Position numbers and translations under genes: made by a program. 64,000 bases of DNA from positions 1,550,001 to 1,614,000 of the forward strand of contig JAIXMG010000002.1 in NCBI GenBank assembly GCA_025201345.1. The letters run 5' to 3'. Positions 56,878-64,000 of the stretch are shown piece after piece (within the stretch, counting starts at the first letter, position 1; each line of letters begins with the position of its first letter). The notes under the pieces are model-generated. The model did no database searches. It saw only the letters and a list, made by a program, of their open reading frames with translations, and was not told the origin of the DNA. This DNA comes from Thamnidium elegans. Its lineage: Eukaryota; Mucoromycota; Mucoromycetes; Mucorales; Mucoraceae.

Positions 56878-59800
56878 TTAACGAATATGGTGCATTTCGC
56901 TTTGAAGTTGATGAATTAATCTACAATAATTGAAATAGAAAAAAAAAAAACTGTTATTACATAATTCTATTTGATACAAAGAAGTCTTGTATATATACAT
57001 AATGCTTCTATAAGTTTATATACATATATACAAAAAGACATATATATTATATTAACATTTGAAGGTAATATACTTGCCTAAGCATTTGTTCATTTTCTTC
57101 CTTGTATTGTTCGACATTTTGTCGGAGTTTGTTATTGTCATTTTCCAAATTCTGGAGTTTTGTGCCCTGGTCCTTCAATTTAGCCTAATCGTTAATAGTA
57201 TATTTTCAGTAAAAATCAAATAAATAAAAACGCGTAAAAAATAAACTTTATCTTGAATTAATTTTTTTTTTTTCCCTTTCTTTTTCGTTACCTCTGAGCT
57301 TTCAAATTCAGCAGCCATCCATCTCATTTCAAGTGCTTTAGACTTTAAGCTTTCTTCTTTCTTTTGACATTCCAAATCTATGCTAGAGAACTTTTGTCTA
57401 TAGTCTTCACTTAATCTTTCCAAATCTTTTTGTTGAGAAGTGGTTACAGTCTTTAAACGATAAGAAAAACCTTCAAGTTCTTTATCTTTCAAGTCAAGAA
57501 GTTGTTGAAATTGGGTTTGAAGTACTTTAATTTCCTTCTGGTGCTGAGATACAATAGACTGGACCCGGTTTTCTTCTTCAGTCTTGTTTTCGTAAAATGA
57601 AAAAAATTACGTTATTTTTTTTTTATTTTCCCCAGGAATTTTTTATTATAGTGTGAACCTGTCAAGAACTTACCTCGTTTTTCGCTCTAGACATATCTGA
57701 GCCTATCATTTCTTCAAGGCGTTCTTCGACTTCCTTGATTTCCTTGTCCTTTGCTGTGATCATTTTCTCATAAGCTATTTTAAGTGTACGCAATTCTTCT
57801 GCGTCTACTTTAGCACCGTCCAAGTTTTTCTGCATTTCCTTTTCGAGTTCATTAAATTGGTTTGTCATATGATCAAGTTCCTTTTCTTTATTTTTTAAGG
57901 CCTCCTCATGTGTTGCTTGTGTTTGCTCACGCACGGATTTCATCTCGTTATGGTAACTTGTTACTTTTTCTTTTTCAGCATCACGCTCCTACAGATATAA
58001 AAATATATCAACATATGCACATGATGATTTTTTTTCTGTTTTTTTTTTTTACCTTGGCTTCTAATTTTAATGTAGTTGATTCATCTACTGCGGCTGTCAA
58101 TTTTGATTCTAATGAATCAATAGCTAGTTGGTGCTGATTTTGAAGGGATTGAACTGCTAGTTCATGTTCACTTTGAAGTTCCAGAATTAATTTTTGTTGT
58201 TCCTCTTGCCATTTTAATTGAACGGTCTCGATTTCTTTTTGCATTTTTTCGGTGGTGTCATCATTACTTTTAGCATGGTGATCAATGACAAGTTGATGGT
58301 CTGCTTCCATAGCAACCAATTTATCTCTGTATTGTGTTTCTAAGGCAACCTTCTCACGCTCGTATTCAGCCTTTGTAGATTCGACTAACGTAAGAGCATC
58401 TTCAATCTGTACTTGCAAACCAGTTTTAGTCTTTGTGTGTTCAGACAATAATTGATTAATTTGAGATTCGTAGTCTTCTGCAAGCTCAGCCTATGAAAAT
58501 AGTACATGATGAAACCTTTTAGTAACTGTTACACCAATGACGAAATCTTCCATATCATTGGGTAATTACACCTAGAACTTAAATTGATATATATAGAATA
58601 ATTATTTTACCTCAACTTTGGACCTGATAGATTCTGATTGAAGTTCCATCTTGTTTAATAGTTTTTGATTATTTTCGGCATGCTCCTTTTTTAACTCTTG
58701 TACAGTAGTTTCGTGATTCAACTTTAATTCTTCTAAAAGCAAATCATAATTTGATTTAATATCACCCTATAAAAAAAAATTTATTAGATCATGAGAAAAA
58801 TATACAAGGTTTAACAGGTAATAACAATCCCGGTTACACAGCGTTCTTTTTTCTATAATTAATCACAAAAATTTTACCTTAATTTTTTCGGTGTCACCGA
58901 TTGTTCTGGATTCAAGTTCTCTTACGGTTTCAAGATGAGAAGTTTGAATAGCTTCAACGGAGTTTGTATGAGTGGAAGCTAACTGATTAAGAACTACCTC
59001 GTGTTCATCTTTCAAGGTTTTAATGACATTTTCATGTTCCTTTTTTACCAGATCCAAGGATTCGATCAGGGCAGCTAATGCAACAGCATGTTCGGTCTTT
59101 ATGTCAGAAATTTCTTTTTGTTGAGTTTCTTGCCATATTTGCTTTTCCCGCTCATGTGTTTCATTCAAAGTTTCAGTTTCTTTTTGGAGTTGTAATTTGA
59201 AGGCATTGTGAGAATTTAGTTCCTGATCCAGTGTAACTTGTTTGTGCTCATTTTGTAATGTCTCTATAGTTACTTTGTGTGCCTCTGTCAGCTTATTAAA
59301 TGCTTCTTCTTGTTCTTGTATCAGCTGTTGATTGGTTTCTTGCGCCTTTAAAAATTCTTGGCAATGCTTTTCTTTTAAATCTATCATCTCTTTCTCATAC
59401 TTGTTGACAATTGCTGTAATTTCTCCATTACCCGAATTCTTTAAGGTTTCAATTTGTTGAGAAAAGTTTGAAAGTTTATCTTGGTGGGCTTCTTCCAATT
59501 TCTCTAAAATTAAATGATGTTTCTCGATTTGGTCTTCAATACTTTGCTTGGAAATCGTTTCGGCGGTTGCAAGTGCTTCATTTTTAAGAGATAACTCTGT
59601 TTGAACTAGTTCAAGTGCGATTAAATTAGCTTTTTCGATTTCGATAATCTTATTGGCTTGTTCTTCTTGAAGGGTTCTAAGTTCTTGTTCGTGATTTGTA
59701 CTCAATTTAGTTAATTCTTCAGTCAAAATAACCTTGTGTGTATCTTCTAATTTAACAAGAGCTTCTTGAAGACTCTTTTCGCTGGTCTCTTTATGCTCTT

Positions 59801-62800
59801 GTAATTGGAAGAGGTGCTCTTCCTTAAGCTTATCCAAAGCTGAGGAATGAGACTGTTGAATTTCAGAAATATTGGCACTAGTAGATTTCCATTCTTCAGT
59901 TTGTTTACCGTGATCTTGTGCAAGTTGAGCTAAATCTTTTTCGTGTTGGTCTTTCAAGTCACGAATTCTCTTTTCAAAGCCATCAACTAGATCAGTATTG
60001 GAAGCGCTAGCCTTTAATTGGTTTTCTACTTGTTCTAATTCTGCTTGGTGAGATGACTTTAATGCAGTAATAGACTCGATATGTGCAGCTTCAAGCTTTT
60101 GATTCTTGGCTTCAAGTTCGGCTACTTCAGATGCATGTTTATCTTTAAGTTCCTCTAATTCAGTTTGGAACTTTTTATTCAAAAGCCCAAGTTCTTGAGA
60201 CGATTGACCATTTAAATCAGTTTGAACTTGTTCACGCAACTCTGTTAATTGAGCTTGATGCTTTGATTCCAAAGTAGTAATTAAAGCACTATGTGTAGCA
60301 GATAATTCGCTAAGTGCAAGCTTATGATTTTCTTCAAGTGTTTCCTTTTCTTGGTCACGTTGAAGGATATGTTCACGCTTTAACTCGTTCATCTTGGATT
60401 CATTTTCAGAAACAAGACGAGTGATCTCAGCTTTATGGACACTCTTAAGCGCATCTTCCATATCCTTTTGAATTGTATCTAAGTGTCCATCACGCTCAGA
60501 AGAAAGTACATCCAATTTGGTTTGATGTTCTAGTGCAATAGCTGATTGCTTCTCGATTTCGGACTTTAATTCGGATTCAAGTTGCTCCATACGGCTGGTA
60601 TGATGAGTTTGCAATTGTTCAATGGCTTGGTTATGGCTGGTTGATAACTGCTCAATTTGTAATTCAAACTCTTCGCGTAATTGACGCTCGGTTTCGGAAC
60701 GTGCACTGGCCACAGTTGTATTCTTTACTTCCTTAATGTTGACTGCATGAGTTTCGGCAAGGTTAGAAAGTTCTTGAAGGTGCTCTTCTTTTAAGGCTTC
60801 AATAGTAGTTTGTAATTCACCCTTGGATTGAGCGCCGTGTTCTTCTAAAGTCTTGGAATGGGTTTCTTCAAGCTGAGATAATTTTAATTCATACTCTGTT
60901 TCAATACGAATCTAATAAATTTTATATATAAGACACTAATATATAAAATGACCCTTTTTTTATTTTATTTTATTACCTTTTCGCTCTCTTTTGCCTCTGC
61001 AACAAGTTTCTCGTACTGTAAAGTTAATGCGTCCTTTTCTTCCTTTTGAGATGAATTTAAAAATTCGATTTCTTGCTTAATACGGTCTTGTTCTTCTTTA
61101 GCAGCAGCAATCAAAGTTTCATGTTCTGCTTTAACCTGTGCTAAATCTTTTTCAAATTGATCACGGTAAAGGTCCTATCACGTTGTTTTTCCCATTAGTG
61201 CCTTTTTTTTACTCTTTTTATTATTATTATTTTACCTCTGCTTCTTGACGAAGTTTTTTTATCTCAGCTTCATTAATAGCAGCTTGTACTTGATCTACTT
61301 GATCTTTATGAAGATTCTTTAACTCTTCAAGTTCACTTTCGTGACCAGCCTTAATAGAAGCAATTTCTTCCTACGAAAAAAAAAAACCAGGTATTAATAC
61401 ATCGTTATGCAAAACACTGCATGTATGACTGCTTTACCTTTAAAGCGTTGGCAACTTGGTCAATTTTTTGTTGATGAGCAGCTAAAAGTTCTTCAATTTC
61501 AGTACTAGTTTGTAACTTTAATTCGGAAATATCTTGTTCGTAACCAGTCTTATGCTCTAAAGCAAGAGATTCTAATTCCTCAATTTTTAATAATAAAGCT
61601 TGAGTTTGTTCTTCTTGAAGCTTTTCAGCTTCAAGGTTAGGCTCTTGTAGTTTTTTTAAAGTATTTTCTAAATCGTCAATACGCTCTTGATATTCTTCTT
61701 TTAAGACGCTGATTTGATTAACGTGTTGATCGTTGAGTTGATTATTTAAACTGGTTAATCTAGTTTGATGAGACTTGTGCATGTCCTGAATAATATACAC
61801 ATACGTTATTATTATTTTTACTGTGTAAGAACCCCCCCCCTGTTATTTTTTTGTTTACCTGAATACTATCACGAAGTTCATCCATATCCTTTTTCAATCG
61901 AATCATTTCACTTTCCTTTTCTAAAATACGCTTAGAAAGATCTTCCTTTTCAGATTCTAACTTCTCTCTTAATTTCTCCATATTATCTCTCAAGATCATC
62001 TCAGATTCTTCTTGTTGTCTAGCTAAAGTGACTCGTTCTTCTTCTAATAAAGTAGTAGTTTCCTTCGATTTTTCAATAGCTTCGTTTGATTCTTTAACAG
62101 CATCATCACGCGCTTTTTCAGCAAGTTCGATTTGTTCCTTTAATAACAATATTTCACTATAGAAAGCATCTGATTTACTTGAATCTTCAGTTGGTTCTTT
62201 TTCTTCAGTTGGTTTTTCTTCGCTGATGGCTTCAAGTGTCACTGATTCTTCAGGGGTAGCTAAACCAGTTTCAACCTTTTCAAGCTTTGCCTTGAGTTCG
62301 ACTAAATCAGCTTCCTTTTCATCAATTAATCCTTGCTTTTCAGCCAATAAACTTTCCATTTCCTCATTCTAAAATAATATTTAGACATAATTAAACAACA
62401 TAATTTATTTATATATTACCTTTTCCTTTAAAGCCTTCAACTCCGCCATGAGCTCAGCAGATTTTGTTGTCGCTGTAGATCCATTGACAGGGCTTCTAGA
62501 AGTAGTAGAGGCAGCACTGGTTCTACCATTCGTAGAAGTTACAGAGGGAGTTCTACGAACGGGGGTAGTGCTTGTAGTACCGGCTACAGATCTAGTACGA
62601 GTAGTAGAAGCAGTAGGAGAAGTTACCTTTCTACCGTTGGTAACGGTGCCTGTACCAGGAGTAACACGACTTGTGGACGGTACGGTAGATTTTCTGGCTA
62701 AACTAGGTGCGGTAGAAGTAGTCGAAGTGACAGAAGTTCTTCTAGCAACACTAGGTGTAGCAGTGGCTCGAGTAGGAGGAGGAGCTCTGGTGGTTGGTGT

Positions 62801-63037
62801 AATGCCAGGTGTTTTGGAAGCCCGAACGGTACCTGTAGGCTTAGTAGCAGTGGAACCAACAGTGGTACGTGAAGTAACGGTGGGTTTTGCTGATGCTGTT
62901 GAAGATTTGGTCATTGGTGTTTTTGAAGTGGTGGAAGTTGCTCTCTTTACTGGTGAGGCAGCAGTAGCAGTTCCGGCAAGACCTGCTGCTGCTAAAGAAG
63001 ACATTCGACTCTTTACGCTAGGTGTACTATCAGACAT
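56878..63037 (-). CDS. Giant coiled-coil protein with basic Ser/Thr/Pro-rich head
   Basis: Twelve exons (63037-62420, 62368-61859, 61785-61438, 61370-61236, 61174-60977, 60911-58878, 58766-58611, 58490-58053, 57988-57674, 57582-57292, 57184-57078, 56920-56878) sum to 5193 bp, giving 1730 residues. Residues 1-190 are basic and Ser/Thr/Pro/Ala-rich with almost no acids (MSDSTPSVKSRMSSLAAAGL and on), like microtubule-binding heads. The rest is an almost unbroken coiled coil rich in Glu, Lys, Leu, Gln and His, with a recurring block of the type 'H...I..L...H...(L/V)..L'. No CAP-Gly, motor or GRIP domain is visible. The first ten introns are all phase 0, so exons are interchangeable. The last intron uses a GC donor (GCAAGT) and ends the protein 'MLRLIHQLQSEMHHIR'. 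A cytoskeletal or polarity scaffold is inferred; I know no named family. Confidence 0.7.
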
Positions 63038-64000
63038 TAAAAATAAGCCAAGGGGGGTATGGTTAAATTATAATAAAGTATAAAGAAAGGAAAGAGAAAG
63101 AGAAAGAAAAAGAAAAAAAAGGGGAGGGGGAATTAAATAAGGTAGGGACACTAACAAATATTACAGTCGGATGATTTATAAAATAACTTTAACCAATCAA
63201 ACCGAATAGTTTAAAGTACATTTAGATTTACTTTTATGTATAATATGTATCATTGTACCACTAGTTGTTTAGTATAAAGTATTAAGAAATGATATACCAT
63301 AAGATTGATATCATTGTTTAAAAGCATCCTTCTTTTTTTTTTTTGGTTACCAGCTGATAGAGTAGGGTAACTTATTTGTTACGGTCAAAATAGTTCTCAA
63401 CACGAGAACAAAACTTATCGGTATTTAAACAAGGTTAATTTTTTTATGTTACCTATTATTTCAATTGCAGTTCCTTTACTTCGGGATAGAAAGTGTATAG
63501 TCTTTTTAATGAATCAAATTATTTAGTAACCAGGTACGGGTAATAAAACAAGCACGCGAACAAAAAAGTCCCTAACTTTCTTCTTTATGTGCCTGTCAAA
63601 AAAAAAAAAAAAAAAAAAAAAAAGCTTGTTCTTCTTTACTCTATATAAAGTAAGCTCTTTTTTTTTCTTTGCTCACTCTTTTTTTTTAATAAGAAAAAAA
63701 GTGCAAGTAGCACAACAACAAAGAGAAAGGTCCCCCGACAATCATAGGGTTGTTGTTATTGATTTATTATTATTTTTTTTTTTATTTTCTTACAATAGTT
63801 ACAAAAAGTCATGTTTAATAGTCATCCAGAAAAAAAAAGTTATATAATACCGCAAGCTTTTATTTGTTATGTTATCGGTAACGAATGTTGTATACATATC
63901 ATGGGACATGTACAGAAAATTACTACCCAAACTGTTTACACAAGGGTACCGAAAAGTAGGATTTTTTTATTTGTGCAATCTTTATAGGCGAGCACATGTA
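63038..64000. other. Upstream region of the coiled-coil gene, no other gene
   Basis: A purine-rich block (63083-63130) sits before the start. A long A tract at 63599-63623 and T tracts follow. The open frame at 63587-63847 translates homopolymers and is not supported. Confidence 0.5.

Noticed and set aside
62448..63083. 211-codon plus-strand frame with Val/Ala/Thr-rich sequence
   Set aside because: Antisense shadow of the Ser/Thr/Ala-rich head of the coiled-coil gene.

Overview
The window is nuclear DNA from a filamentous fungus, most likely an early-diverging Mucoromycota (Mucorales-type) species. It is AT-rich, with long A and T tracts. Genes are split by many short introns of about 45-110 bp that splice in frame at GT/AG. 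The gene set (sphingolipid C9-methyltransferase, LysM secreted protein, PMP47-type carrier, GARP subunit, Zn2Cys6 factor, heme oxygenase) and the decayed eukaryotic TnpB-like (Fanzor) and tyrosine-recombinase relics fit that group. The assignment rests on gene style and families; no database was searched.

Layout. 1-8 kb is mostly decayed sequence: a DUF4218/CACTA-like transposon relic, an amino-acid-transporter relic, a fold-back element, two intact tandem genes for small secreted proteins (4.1-6.05 kb), and an unrecognised gene broken in several frames (6.5-7.8 kb). 8.9-13.9 kb is a compact cluster: VPS51 (GARP) diverging from a mitochondrial Tim44/MAIP1-like protein, which converges on a LysM protein with a Lys/Thr-rich linker. 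15.15-16.91 kb is a Tc1/mariner-type element with long inverted repeats, TA flanks, a DDE transposase remnant and a tyrosine-recombinase remnant. A tRNA-Ser(UGA) lies at 17.5 kb. 18.5-28.3 kb holds a tiny membrane protein, a GFO/IDH/MocA oxidoreductase, a cytochrome-c-peroxidase-type enzyme, a PMP47-type carrier and a sphingolipid C9-methyltransferase. 28.4-30.9 kb encodes a WD40 protein resembling LRWD1/EED.

31.2-34.6 kb is a graveyard with two independent Fanzor (eukaryotic TnpB-like RNA-guided nuclease) relics on opposite strands. 35.1-37.4 kb is mitochondrial Hsp70. 38.9-40.0 kb is a second Tc1/mariner transposase relic. 40.3-50.3 kb has a disordered small protein, a heme oxygenase with N-terminal Cys-Pro motifs, and two adjacent C2H2 multi-finger genes. 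50.3-53.3 kb is simple-sequence-rich, with a possible tRNA-derived SINE. 53.3-56.7 kb is a Zn2Cys6/fungal_trans transcription factor with poly-Q. 56.9-63.0 kb is a 12-exon gene for a ~1730-residue coiled-coil protein.

The intact genes are housekeeping or cell-surface functions and no operon-like logic links them. The themes are organelle proteins (Hsp70, MAIP1-like), membrane traffic (VPS51), haem and peroxide metabolism (heme oxygenase, peroxidase) and secreted wall proteins. Every multi-exon model was assembled by hand from splice signals, and the exon lengths of each sum to a multiple of three.
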